From: Pegoplata infirma
Lineage: Eukaryota; Arthropoda; Insecta; Diptera; Anthomyiidae
Length of the DNA: 64,000 bases
Reading direction: 5' to 3'
Assembly (NCBI GenBank): GCA_963921195.1
Contig: OY992536.1
Span: forward strand, 234,520,023-234,584,022
Part shown: positions 46,691 through 56,990 of the stretch, piece after piece
How the letters are laid out: every line of letters starts with the position of its first letter
How positions within the stretch are numbered: position 1 is the first letter of the stretch
Notes under the pieces: generated by a model
What the model was told of the DNA's origin: nothing
Seen by the model: the letters and a program-made list of their open reading frames with translations, nothing else
Databases searched by the model: none
Program-made: the position numbers and the translations under genes

Positions 46691-47905
46691 AATGGTGTAA
46701 TATAATATCTGACGAAAAGCATGCATGATGTTAACTTTATTTATTATGAATAACGCAGCTGATATAATTTTTTTTTTTCAATTTCCAAGGCTTAAGTTAA
46801 AAAAGGTAAATTTAAACATTCAAGAATTTTTATGAAAAAATTAGGTTTCTTAATAAATTTAGTACTTATATGAGAGCAAATAATTTTTGTTAAACGTTTA
46901 TAATAGCACTTTACATAAACTTTAATTTGCTATTTGTTTTAAAATATTGTGCTTTTTTAATTTCACAGATACAGTAAAAATTGTGAATTTAGTTTTTTCC
47001 CAAAATAAAGCATAACCACGCGCCTAATATGTTAATTTTTTTCAAAAATGGTGGTGTTTTACTTATTAATGATTAGACGCCAATAAAAAAAATTAATAGT
47101 TCCAAATTACAACTTTCCTGACTTTTATATGGAAAATTTAAAAAAATTTAAAATTTGGTGAAACACAAAAATCCGACTTTAAACAAATTTTATGCAAGTA
47201 TTAACACATATTTATTTTTTATGGTCTTAAATTTTTATTATCGCATTAAAAATACTTTAATTTGCAACTGTATTCATTAAATTATCGCTTTTGGTTTAAA
47301 AGTTACAGCTTAAATTGTGAATCAAGTTCAATTTTCAAGAAACACTAAAAAAATTGTGACAGGTTAAAAAAAATAAAAAACACACGTTTTCTCTTTAAAA
47401 GGGTGCTTTCTAATGTGTTATTCATCATTCATCAATCAAAAAATATTATATGGTAAAATTACTGCTTCCCTGAATAAAGCGCCACTTTTCCTCTCATTCA
47501 ACCCAATGTGCAATGATTACATTAAAAACATTGATGATTTAAATCATAATTCTATAAAATGTACCACATGCGTATGATTAATATTGAATTCTTACAATAA
47601 AGTATACGCACTGGCGCACAGTGCGATGAGCCCCTATAAAGAAGACAATAATAGATGTAGCAAGATATTTTTGAAATTTGGTACATTATCATAAAATACC
47701 TTACAAGGGAAGTCTCCCTGGTGTCACCCTCCGATCTTCATGAAATTTTTCATTCGATACGTATTTTTTTTAGCGGCTCAAACTCATTTTTAGAGGCGGT
47801 CGATTTGTATGGGAAGATTACGATTTACGCCTATTTAAACAAAATTAATATAGGCAAGTGTTGTATCAGATTAAAGGTATTAAAAATACCTATCTTGTGG
47901 TGCTA

Positions 47906-49167
47906 CACTGAAAAAAAGACATAACTAAATTTAAGGAAAAAATGTCTTTGAAAATTTATCATGAATTTTCCTAAAGTTTAGTTAAATTTAACTTAAAAAT
48001 GAGAAATTTTCTTAACTATGAGGAACAAATTTTAGTTCATTTACTTATAATTAGTTCATAGTATTCTTTAAATGGATTTTTTAAATATTAGGAAAAAAAT
48101 TCTTACTGCCAAAGAAATTTTCCACAAATCTAAGAATCGAATCTTTATTTTTAAGACATATTTCTTAAAAAACAATTTAGTTCAAGTTTAGTTAAAATTT
48201 ACTAAAAAAAACATTATCGTTTTTCTCTTCTTTGAATTGAGAAAGTGTACTTCTTAGAATTTAGTTAATGACTTCTAAGAATTTAGTAAATAACTTCTTA
48301 AGGGTACTTTCCACTATCACACTTTTCCATTATACACATCAAAATTTACCAACTTCCTAAAGATTTTTGGATTCTTTTTTGACTGAAACCTAGTCGTATC
48401 TAATAAGTAAACAATTTCTGGCCAAATTTTTTAAAAAAATATTTCGCTAACATGGTGAAATTACGCCTGTATAATGGAAATGTGTGATAGTGAAAAGTAC
48501 CCTTTAGAATTTAGTTAAAAATTCAAAATGGCGATATCTCGAAAACTAAGCGAGATAGAGCGAAACGAATGAAATTTTCAAAAGAAAGACAGCAAAGAAT
48601 AATATGGAATACCCTAGCTCTGCATATCTGTCGGGGTCTCAAGACCCTAATTTTAGATCTAAAATTTGAAATTCCCGAGATTTTATATATACACATATCT
48701 CGGTAAATACTGCCAACACGAGGAAACGTCCGACGGCATTTTTGTAGCTCTTGACTCGTGAGCCCTCCAATTAATAGTTTTTGAGTTATCCGGTTTTTAA
48801 GATTCTCAAGACCCTATCAGGCCCCTTATTACCGTATCTCAAAAACTAAGCAAGTTAGAGCGAAACGGACACAAGTTTTGGTTCAAAATCTATGGGGACC
48901 CTTAAAGGACCCAACGGGGTCTCCAGTTAAATGGGGTCCGAACCCATGGGTCCAGGTTCTAGACCCAATCTATTTCTAAACTGTGAAGTATAATTTTTCC
49001 CATTTTCTAGTTAAAATTGGCTTAAAATTAAATAACTTTCTTTTCTTTATTTTTGGGAAAATTATGAACTAAAACCAAGAAAAAAAATCTTTGGAGCCAA
49101 ATCATTCCCTCTTTTTCTCAAAATTGAGTTAATTTTCCCAGATTTTAGTTCACTTTTTTTTTGAGTG
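47906..49167. mobile_element. TA-flanked element with CACTSAAAAAAA ends
   Basis: CACTGAAAAAAAGACATAAC and the inverse of CACTCAAAAAAAAAGTGAAC, between TA dinucleotides (47904-47905, 49168-49169). The interior contains a 200-bp hairpin (48299-48506). The flanks are rich in TTTAGTTAAAATTTA repeats. Consistent with a Tc1/mariner-type non-autonomous element; weakly supported. Confidence 0.45.
48299..48506. mobile_element. ~205-bp inverted-repeat MITE
   Basis: TAAGGGTACTTTCCACTATC at the left pairs with GATAGTGAAAAGTACCCTTTA at the right, and CATTATAC with GTATAATG further in. Confidence 0.6.
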
Positions 49168-49480
49168 TAACAACGGGCCAAAGAAGTTAATATTTTTCGA
49201 CTTATTAACAAAAATATCCTAAAATTTTGGTATTTTACTCAATATGACGAAAAGTTGTGCATGTTTGGGCACGTTCTTAGCACACGTAGATAGGTTTTCC
49301 AAAGACCTTTTATTTGGTATGTAACATGACTAGGTTTCTTTGCATAATATAGGAGATAAACGAAAAAAACTGAAAAATGGCCTTGTCTTCCCCCTCCTTT
49401 TTACACCCTAAATATGAATTTGGACCGCTACAAAAAAATACGTGTCCCTTTATTTTTTCTGCTCTACAAAATAAAACCAA

Positions 49481-49985
49481 TTCCATTAAGATCCGCGGTT
49501 GACACCTTGTTAGTTGAAAAAATATAAATTTTTGGAAAAATCGGTGCAAGGACACGCGCACCTCCCATGTGTCCAGAAATTGTTATTTTAACTACAATTT
49601 TGTCCAAAAATTACAAAAAGTGGTTATGCTGATACACAGCTATAGGAAAAATCACCCAAAGAAAAATCGCAAAATAAAGAAAACGAAATTTCGCCCAAAC
49701 ATTTTTCATACAAATTTGGGTCATATTTCATTGGAAAAGTTACCCAAAATTTGTGGACACATTTTCATAGATATAGGCAAAATTTCGAAATAAAAAATTA
49801 GGTGATTTTTCTATACGAAGAATTTTTTAGTTTGGTTTGAATTTTTGTCAAAATCTTAAAATGTCAAACCAAAATAAGTTGCAATGAAACAGCCAATAGA
49901 AAAATTAAATACCCTACATAGTGGAACAACCGAAAACAAATGGTTTATTAATTTTTTAGAAACAATACAGCGAACTGTTTTGTTT
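49481..49985. other. AT-rich DNA, no gene recognised
   Basis: A short inverted pair (GAAAAATCACCCAAAG near 49646 against TTAGGTGATTTTTC near 49798) is the only structure seen. The 74- and 83-codon ORFs are unconvincing. Confidence 0.5.
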
Positions 49986-50806
49986 TTATACCCTCCACTC
50001 TAGTGATAGAGGGTATATATAAGTTTGTCATTCCGTTTGTAACACCTCGAAATATTGGTGTAGGACCCCATAAAGTATATATATTCATGATCCTCGATCG
50101 ATTTTAAGACGATCTAGCGATGTCCGTCCGTCCGTCTGTCCGTCTGTCTGTTGAAAACACGCTAACTTTTAAAAAAACTTTACGGAGGCTCCTGAAGTTT
50201 GACATATATGTTGGTCATTTACCTGGTCAGGTTGGTATTGCAATCCAGCGAAATCGGTCCTGTGGTTCAAAAGTTATGAGAAAAAGAGTGAATTTCGGCA
50301 AGGGCTTTTCGCGAATTTATGTCATGAAAAACTCTCTTACTTTCCAACGACAATTCTGAGGGTGCTGAAGCTTGGCATACATATTTATCGTTCCCCTGGT
50401 CTAGTTCGCATTGAATTTCAGCCAAATCGGGCCAGAGGCTCAAAAGTTATTAGCAAAACCGAGAATTTCAGATTTGGTTTACCTTAAATTCACGTGTTGA
50501 AAAAAACCGGGTTTTAAAAAAAACACTTTAAAAACATTGGTAAGCCACAAAATTACTTTACAAAGTATTTTTGTCACTCAGAAATATTTTTACACTCAAA
50601 AAAAAATTACACCCGAAAAAAAATTGTTATTTCTTTTTTTTTACAAAAATGGCAAAAAAAAGGTTTTTTTGTCAAAATAAAATATTTCTAATCAAAATTG
50701 TTATTTTTTTCACGTTAAAAAATTTACTATCCTTAAAAAACGTTATTGTGGAGGGTATTCATAGATTCGGCCCAGTCGAATTTATCTTTTCCACTTGTTT
50801 TTTTAT
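49986..50806 (+). mobile_element. DINE-A, complete reference copy
   Basis: Uninterrupted ~820 bp. 5' hairpin TATACCCTCCACTC...AGAGGGTATA; GTTTGTCATTCCGTTTGTAA; ACCCCATAAAGTATATAT; a GTCC/GTCT tract; AACACGCTAACTTTT; two ~200-bp imperfect internal repeats with AAATCGGNCCNGNGGNTCAAAAGTTAT phrases; ACACTCAAAAA-rich part; GTGGAGGGTATTCATAGATT; CTTGTTTT. The unoccupied version for the insertions at 489, 41589 and 62987. Confidence 0.8.
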
Positions 50807-50880
50807 AAATTACATATGGGGCATCCCATGTCAAATCGGACACTTTCAAAATTTTTTTTTTTTTAGATTTTCTTAATTTG

Positions 50881-51437
50881 CTTAGAGTATACATAGAGGC
50901 GAAGGTGTCAAAAATTATGTTGTCAAAGTACAAATTGTATACATCAGAGACTCTATAATATAGATTTAACACAAATTTAGTTTCTTCTGCTACCTTCCAG
51001 AGGGCGCATGTCTTAATAAACGCAACGCTCAAGAATATTCTTGAGATAATACTAAAACTTAGTAAGGGTTCAAATAACTCAGGAAATACTGGTCAGATGA
51101 AAATGTAATTTTCCATACACTCGTAGCAACTACTCAATATCTTACATATAAAATAAAATTTTATAATTTTGCACGCAAAAGTTAGTTACATAGTTTTTAA
51201 AATTTAGGGTGCTACTAAAGACTCACTACCAGGTGCTGCCATCGAAACGAAAGTAGACAACTTTTTTTCCGGTATTGCCATACAAGCAATGCCCTGGTGT
51301 ACATGTATTTGTTGACAAAGTACGATTTGTAAACATGTATTGTGTGGGGAATTCACACCGACAACGTACGTTTGAGAAATTAGAAAAAGATAGCAATATT
51401 GATTTTTCTTTCACCTTCGACTTTATGTTTCTCTAAG
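50881..51437. mobile_element. 557-bp element with 8-bp flanking duplication
   Basis: CTTAGAGTATACATAGAGGC... pairs with ...CTTTATGTTTCTCTAAG. Flanks TTAATTTG (50873-50880) and TTAATTTA (51438-51445). The uninterrupted host sequence is visible at 63388-63402. hAT-like by duplication length. Confidence 0.65.
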
Positions 51438-52388
51438 TTAATTTATTTACAGTTTTTATTACCCTTCGAAAACTCCTTCGTGGTAAATTTTCAGATTTTT
51501 TTGATGACCCGTTCAAAAGATATCGAATTTTTAAAAATTGGTAGTTTGTTCCTTTACTCAAATTTCTTTTACTCATAACTTCTTCAATAATGGTCCAAAT
51601 TTCAATTTTTTTTTTAATTTTTTTGTTTTTTACGTACTTTTAAAAAAAAAAAATCTAAAAAAATTCTTAAAAGCGCTCTGGTATGCGATTTTTAAGTTTT
51701 AAAATTTAAATTTCATTTTTGAAAATGTTTGTACTCTTCGATATTTTTGAAATTTTTTTATGTAAAACTTCTATCGATTCTACAAATTTTTTGTCCAAGA
51801 GGATCGTGGGATAACGATTATTACTATTTTTTTAAATTTTTTGAAAAAATTTTATTGTAATTTTCCAATCTTAAAATCATTTCTACTGCTCCAATGGTGC
51901 GTCATAGAGGGGTCATTTATAAGACCGACCCCCATTAATTTTTACGTCTTAACATTTTTTTGGAACAAACTAATACCCTATCTCCAATTTCTAAGGGGGC
52001 TCCCACACAAAATGACATTTTTTTAAATTTGCTCCAACCGCTCTAACTGCCCTAATAGTGCTCTTAGAGCAACAAAATGTATGACCGACCCACAATATTT
52101 TCTTAGTCCAAACATTTTCTCTGAACACACCTACCCTCTATCTTTAACTGTTAAGGCGGTCCCCATACAATTTTTTTTATTTTTTGTAAATTTGTTTTAT
52201 TCAATTAGCTTCTACCGGTCCAATGGTGCGTCCGAGAGGGTTCATTAGTGAGACTGACCTCATTTATTTTTACCCTACAACATTTTTATAAAACATACTT
52301 ACGCTATATCTCCACTCCCTAAGTAGGCTTCCATTCAAAATTACATTTTTATAAAATTTGCTCCAACTGTTATTTGTATGGGAGCCTA

Positions 52389-52617
52389 CACCCAAAAAAA
52401 AACGTGGGTATTCAATACTAAAAATTTAACTAATTTTAGTCCAAAAGGACCTAGTGCAGAAATTGGTAACCAATACTAAAATTTTTAACTAATATTAGTC
52501 AAATCCAGTAAAAATTACTAATGTTAGTACTTTGAAGATACTAAAATTAGTAACGAATTAGTAGATTTTGGTACAATATCACTTACTAAACCTTTTACTG
52601 TAGAATTATTTTGAGTG
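52389..52617. mobile_element. 229-bp TA-flanked MITE at the foldback centre
   Basis: CACCCAAAAAAAAACG and the inverse of CACTCAAAATAATTC between TA dinucleotides. The interior repeats TACTAAAATTTTTAACTAAT-like motifs. Confidence 0.5.
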
Positions 52618-53557
52618 TACTTAGGGAGTGGAGATAGGGCTGTGATATGTTTTACAAAAATATTGGAGGGTAAAAATAAATGGGGGTCGGTCTCACTAAT
52701 GTCCCCTCTCGGACTCACCATTGGACCGGTAGAAGCTGATTAAATAAAACAAATTTACAAAAAATAAAAAAAATTGTATGGGCACCGCCTTAAAAATTAG
52801 AGATAGAGGTTTGGTGTGTTCAGATAAAATGTTTGAACTAAAAAAATATTGTGGGTCGGTGATACATTTTGTTGCTCTAAGGGCACTATTAGGACAGTTA
52901 GAGCGGTTGGGGCAAATTTTAAAAATTGTCGTTTTGTGTTGGAGCCCCTTAGAAATTGGAGATAGGGTATTAGTTTGTTCCAAAGAAATGTTAAGACCTA
53001 AAACCTAATGGGGGTCGGTCTTATAAATGACCCCGCTAAGACGCACCATTGGAGCAGTAGAAATGATTTTAAGATTGGAAAATTACAATAAATTTTTTTC
53101 AAAAAATTTAAAAAAATAGTAATAATCGTTATCCTGCGATCCACCAGGGCAAAAATTTGTAGAATCAATAGAAGTTTTACACAAAAAAATTTCAAAAAAA
53201 TCGAAGAGTACAAACATTTTCAAAAATGAGATTTAAATTTTAAAACTTAAAAATCGCATACTAGAGCGCTTTTAAGAATTTTTTGGGATTTTTTTTGAAA
53301 AGTACGTACAAAAACAAAAATTTTGAAAAAAAAAAATTGAAATTTGGACCATTATTGAAGAAGTTATGATTAAAAGAAATTTGAGTAAAGGAACAAACTA
53401 CTAATTTTTCAAAATTCGATATCTTTTGAACGGGTCATCAAAAAAATCTGAAAATTTACCACAAAGGAGTTTTCGATGGGTACTAAAAACTGTTAACAAA
53501 TTAGGAAAATCAAAAAAAAAAATTTTTCAAAGTGTCCGATTTGACATGGAATGCCCC

Positions 53558-54159
53558 ATATACTATTGAACAGTGATAGATTCTAAAACATTCTATAGAA
53601 ATACGTCTGTCTGTGGAAGACACGATGTAGTCTAAAATAAAAGCGCGGGACTCCGTTGGCACATATGTATCTAATGGTCATAGATTGGTTAAGTTCAGAG
53701 ATGGGAAAAATTGGATCAGGGGGCAAAAAGCTCCCCTTTGAAGAACTAAACCAACATTTGAAAAATCTAATTTGTATACCCTCCAACCACAGTATGGGGG
53801 TATACTCACTTTGTCATTTCGTGTGTAACGCATCGAAATATCGGTCTAGGACCCCATAAAGTATATATTTTATTGATCAGTGATCGATTCTAAGACATTC
53901 TAGCGATGTCCGTCCGTCCGTCCGTCCGTTCATCCGTCTGTCTGTCTGTCTGTCCTTCTGTCCGTCTGTAGAGGACACGATACAGTCCAAAATAAAAGAG
54001 CTAGACTTCCGAAGTTTGGCACGAATATGTCTTATATTCCTAGGCATGTTAAGTTCGGAAATGGGGAAAATCGGACCAAGAGGAAAATCGGACCAAGGGG
54101 AAAATAGTTCCCCCTTGGAGAATTAAACCAACTTAAGAAAAACCGCATTTTTTGTAGGG
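53558..54159 (+). mobile_element. DINE-B: internal fragment followed by a 5' part
   Basis: 53558-53773 is a DINE-B interior (ACAGTGATAGATTCTAAA ... CTCCCCTTTGAAGAACTAAA). At 53774 a new copy starts with GTATACCCTCCAACCACAGT and its hairpin, and runs through a GTCC/GTCT tract until the retrotransposon A-tail at 54160. A 20-bp GGAAAATCGGACCAAG phrase is duplicated near 54064-54100. Confidence 0.7.
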
Positions 54160-56475
54160 TTTTTTTTTTAAGACCAACACTCAGGGGATGCCCCCTATAA
54201 ATGCATTGCATTGTGTTAAGATCAGGAAATATAGGTGGAAGGAGGAAAAAAGGAGTAGTGTTTGTGGATGTTTGACTTGAATTTTTTAATGTTGTAAGTA
54301 TCAGAAAAACGTGGGCGGGAAGTCTGTTCCACATACGAATAGTTCGGCCAAAGAAGGAATTCTCTCTATAGTGTGTTGTACGGTCAATCAACAACAAACG
54401 GATAAGCTATGCTGGAGGGGCACGTATATCCGGGATGAGATAACTTATCTCAGTGGAACAATTTCCGTGGAAATAACGATAGAACAAGGACACACAATCA
54501 ACATTACGACGATGCTCTAAGGAATTAATGGAATCGGATATAATATCAGACAATATTAGCATCAACGCCCTCCTCTGTACGCGGTCAAGTAACTCCAATG
54601 ATGTTATTAAAGCACCTGCCCATACATGGGAATTGTATTCCATTTTAGGACGAATATAGGTAGTATAAACTGTTAGGAGATCAGATGGAGTGAAGTAGAT
54701 TCTGCAGCGTTTCAAAAAGCCCAAGCACTTGAATGCTTCTTTCGATACTTCAAATATGTGTTTGTTCCAACGGACGTCACACTGTATTTTCATACCCAGA
54801 ACATCAAGAGCTTCACATTTCCCAATGTTCACGCCACCAAAGGACAAATTAGGTCCTGAACCCTGAAGACGCTTGTGGGTCACGACAGCGCACTGGGTCA
54901 TACGTTCGTTAAAGTCTACCCAATTCTCGAGACCCCATGTAGAGATTTTCAATAGGTCAAGGTTAAGAGTGCTATCCATATGTTCCCTCATGATACCAAC
55001 CTCTGATTGGCTTGGTCTATGGTCGAAGGAGTAAGAGTGGCAAATGTTGCTATCATCCGCAAAAGAATAAATTGGGTTAATAGTAAGCCCGAGTAGATCG
55101 TTAATAAACATTAGAAAAAGGGAGGGAGAAAGAACAGAGCCCTGGGGTACTCCAGCGTTCAGTAAAAAGTCCCTTGAGTAAAACCCATCTACAACAACAC
55201 GAATGGTACGATTACCGAAAAAACTCGTGATAAAACGAGCGAAAGTATCACCAACGCCAAATGCTCGTACCTTCGAGATGAGTGCACGGTGCTAAACACG
55301 ATCGAAAGCCTTAGAAATATCCAGAGCAACAACCTTACTTTCGCCAAGACGATGAATTATGTTAGGTCTCCAGTTGAACGACCCCTACGAAAACCATTCT
55401 GTCGATCATTTAGCAGACCATTGAATTCCAAATAATTGACAAGATGAAAGTTCACCATACTCTCCATAACCTTAGAGAGCGCAGAGCAAATGGCTATCGG
55501 GCGATAATTGTCGGGGTTCGAGATGTCACCTTTTTTCGGGATTGGTTGGACATTGGCTACTTTCCAGCATGAAGGAAAAATACCCGCTAGGTATGATATG
55601 CTGAAAAGTTTACGCAGTGGAAGAGCGAGTGTCGAATAGCACTTTTTTTAAAACAATTGCTGAAATACCATCTGGTCCTGGAGATTTATTAACGTTTAGT
55701 CCGACCAGAACCTTTCTGACCGCTCGTGTCCTAAAAAATATATTAGGCATGGAACATGTTACCATAGGAAGTGCTGGAAGTCGTTGACTACTTTCAGGTA
55801 ATATAGAATTGCCAGCAAAAACTTCCTCCAAAAGATTCGCCTTATCCTTACTGACCATCTGGTCATCATTTATAGGAGTGGAGATAGTTGAACAAGTGTT
55901 ATTTTTAACTCGCTTGACAAATAACCAAAAGCTCTTGCCCCCTTTTGGAGCAGCAAGAACTTTGGCCCGTAGACGTTGCTCATACAAAACCCTTTTATTC
56001 CTCAGAACTTTTGCACATTCTGATCTCGTCTGCTTGCGCAGCCGTTCTGTATTCGCATTCTTGTCCAACCGCCACCTTAAAGCCTCTTCTTTGTTCCTAA
56101 CAGCTTCCCTACAATTACCATTAAACCAACATTTCCCATTTGGTTTAGATGACATAAACTTCGATGGAATAAATGTTCTCATACCATATAATATAATATT
56201 CACGACCATCTCGGCCGCGGCATCGACGTCCCTATCAAGGAAACAGATTTGCCAATTGAAACTTCTAAAGAATTCGTCAATTCATCCCAATGTGCCTTGT
56301 CATAAAGAAAAACTGAGCGCTTCGCGACAGGAACCGGAACATCACGAAGATCGCTGTAGGAAAAGGATGTGGATATGGTCATATGGTCCGAATTTCCGAG
56401 GGGGGAGATCAAGCAAACTATATATATACCAGGATACTTTTTTGTACTTTTGCTACGCAAATGCAACATTCTTAT
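54160..56475 (-). mobile_element. Degenerate APE-type non-LTR retrotransposon
   Basis: A GC-richer block carrying endonuclease and reverse-transcriptase remnants on the minus strand. Its 3' end abuts a T-run (54160-54169, the A-tail) inserted in DINE-B, which stops abruptly there. The 5' end is truncated inside the endonuclease domain near 56470. It lies about 390 bp downstream of the Rh2 stop, in the same orientation. Confidence 0.85.
54172..56469 (-). pseudogene. Broken ORF2: endonuclease C-terminus, reverse transcriptase, C-terminal region
   Basis: In order on the minus strand: SPLGNSDHMTI, the SDH motif of an AP-like endonuclease (~56390-56400); a linker with WFNGNCREAVRNKEEALRWR; NKSPGPDGI (~55665-55690); IPKKGD and NYRPIA; DISKAFDRV; GVPQGSVLSPSLF; the catalytic FADDS (~55045-55065); MEYNSHVW; and the C-terminal RENSFFGRTIRMWNRLP. 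The frame breaks near 56205-56230, near 55610, near 55365 and near 54400, and there is an in-frame TAG at 55292-55294 after DRV where related elements have Trp. It cannot encode an active enzyme. Endonuclease and RT motifs place it with Jockey/CR1/R1-like APE retrotransposons; the clade is not resolved. Confidence 0.85.
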
Positions 56476-56863
56476 CTCAGAAGAAGTTCAATATCGCAAG
56501 GGGAAGGTGCCCCTAACGTCTCCAAATAGTGCCCCTAATAGTCTCAACTATACTTCAAAAGCAGTTCCAATTACAATTTTTGAAACAGAATAAAAGTCAA
56601 ACTTTAATTAGTTTGCAGACACACATTTTATTAAGTATTTTATTTGTTAGTATTTTTTAATTTCTTTTTTTTTTTTGTACTTTACTTGACTTTTTTTTAC
56701 ATTTTTGTATCTTTTTCGTAGATAATTGCTTTATTTTTTTGTATTTTTTGGCCACTTATATTGGCATTGCGTATATCTTTTTTATTTTTAATTTTCGTTA
56801 ATCTAAAAAAAACTGTCTTTAATGATCTTTTAATACAAGGATTAATATAAAATAAAAAAAACT
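56476..56863. other. Rh2 3' flank / 3'UTR
   Basis: AT-rich, with several AATAAA-like sites on the minus strand (56626-56650, 56730) and no repeat recognised apart from the retrotransposon end. Confidence 0.5.
56730..56735 (-). terminator. Candidate Rh2 polyadenylation signal AATAAA
   Basis: A canonical AATAAA on the minus strand, 128 bp after the stop codon. Others occur further on near 56630-56645. Because the region is AT-rich, the choice among them is uncertain. Confidence 0.4.
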
Positions 56864-56990
56864 TTAGGCCGTAGATTCAGCTTGTGATGTAGTCTGAGTA
56901 TCACTATTACCATCAGGTTTCGGTTCATCGGTAGAACCAAATACACACATGGGGCATTTTTCTTTCAAGACAATGCGATATTTTGGATGA
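56864..56990 (-). CDS. Rh2: Rh2 exon 4 (cytoplasmic tail)
   Basis: 127 bp after the acceptor TTTTTCAG/TCATCC. It completes GIS-HPKYR and encodes the tail with the CPMCVFG cysteine cluster, a likely palmitoylation site by family knowledge. A Ser/Thr-rich stretch follows, probably substrate for light-dependent phosphorylation, and the protein ends AESTA. Stop TAA at 56864-56866. The final [14 protein letters not shown] segment matches Drosophila Rh2 closely. Confidence 0.93.

Larger units (their letters stand above)
44332..47510. mobile_element. 3.2-kb TIR element, outermost of a three-level nest
   Basis: CACATTGGGTTGAAATG...AAAAGTGGCGCTTTATTC at the left is inverted at the right (GAATAAAGCGCCACTTTT...CAACCCAATGTG). 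Flanked by CAATG on both sides (44327-44331, 47511-47515), a 5-bp duplication. No transposase is visible; most of the interior is later insertions. Confidence 0.65.
47701..49480. repeat. Dispersed repeat D, copy 2 (interrupted)
   Basis: Matches copy 1 over 47701-47905 and 49168-49480, with the ORF1 retroelement and the hAT-like insertion of copy 1 both absent. It therefore supplies the empty sites for both. Confidence 0.75.
50818..53557. mobile_element. 2.7-kb foldback (GGGGCATYCCATGTCAAAT ends)
   Basis: Ends GGGGCATCCCATGTCAAATC and GATTTGACATGGAATGCCCC, flanked by ATAT. The arms of ~1 kb pair to near the centre (CCAATGGTGCGTC..., CTTCTACCGGTCCAATGG...). Two later insertions lie inside: 50881-51437 and 52389-52617. 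A second copy of the left arm starts at 63338. Confidence 0.8.

Noticed and set aside
55809..56516. 235-codon plus ORF
   Set aside because: Antisense shadow of the retrotransposon ORF2; all motifs are on the minus strand.
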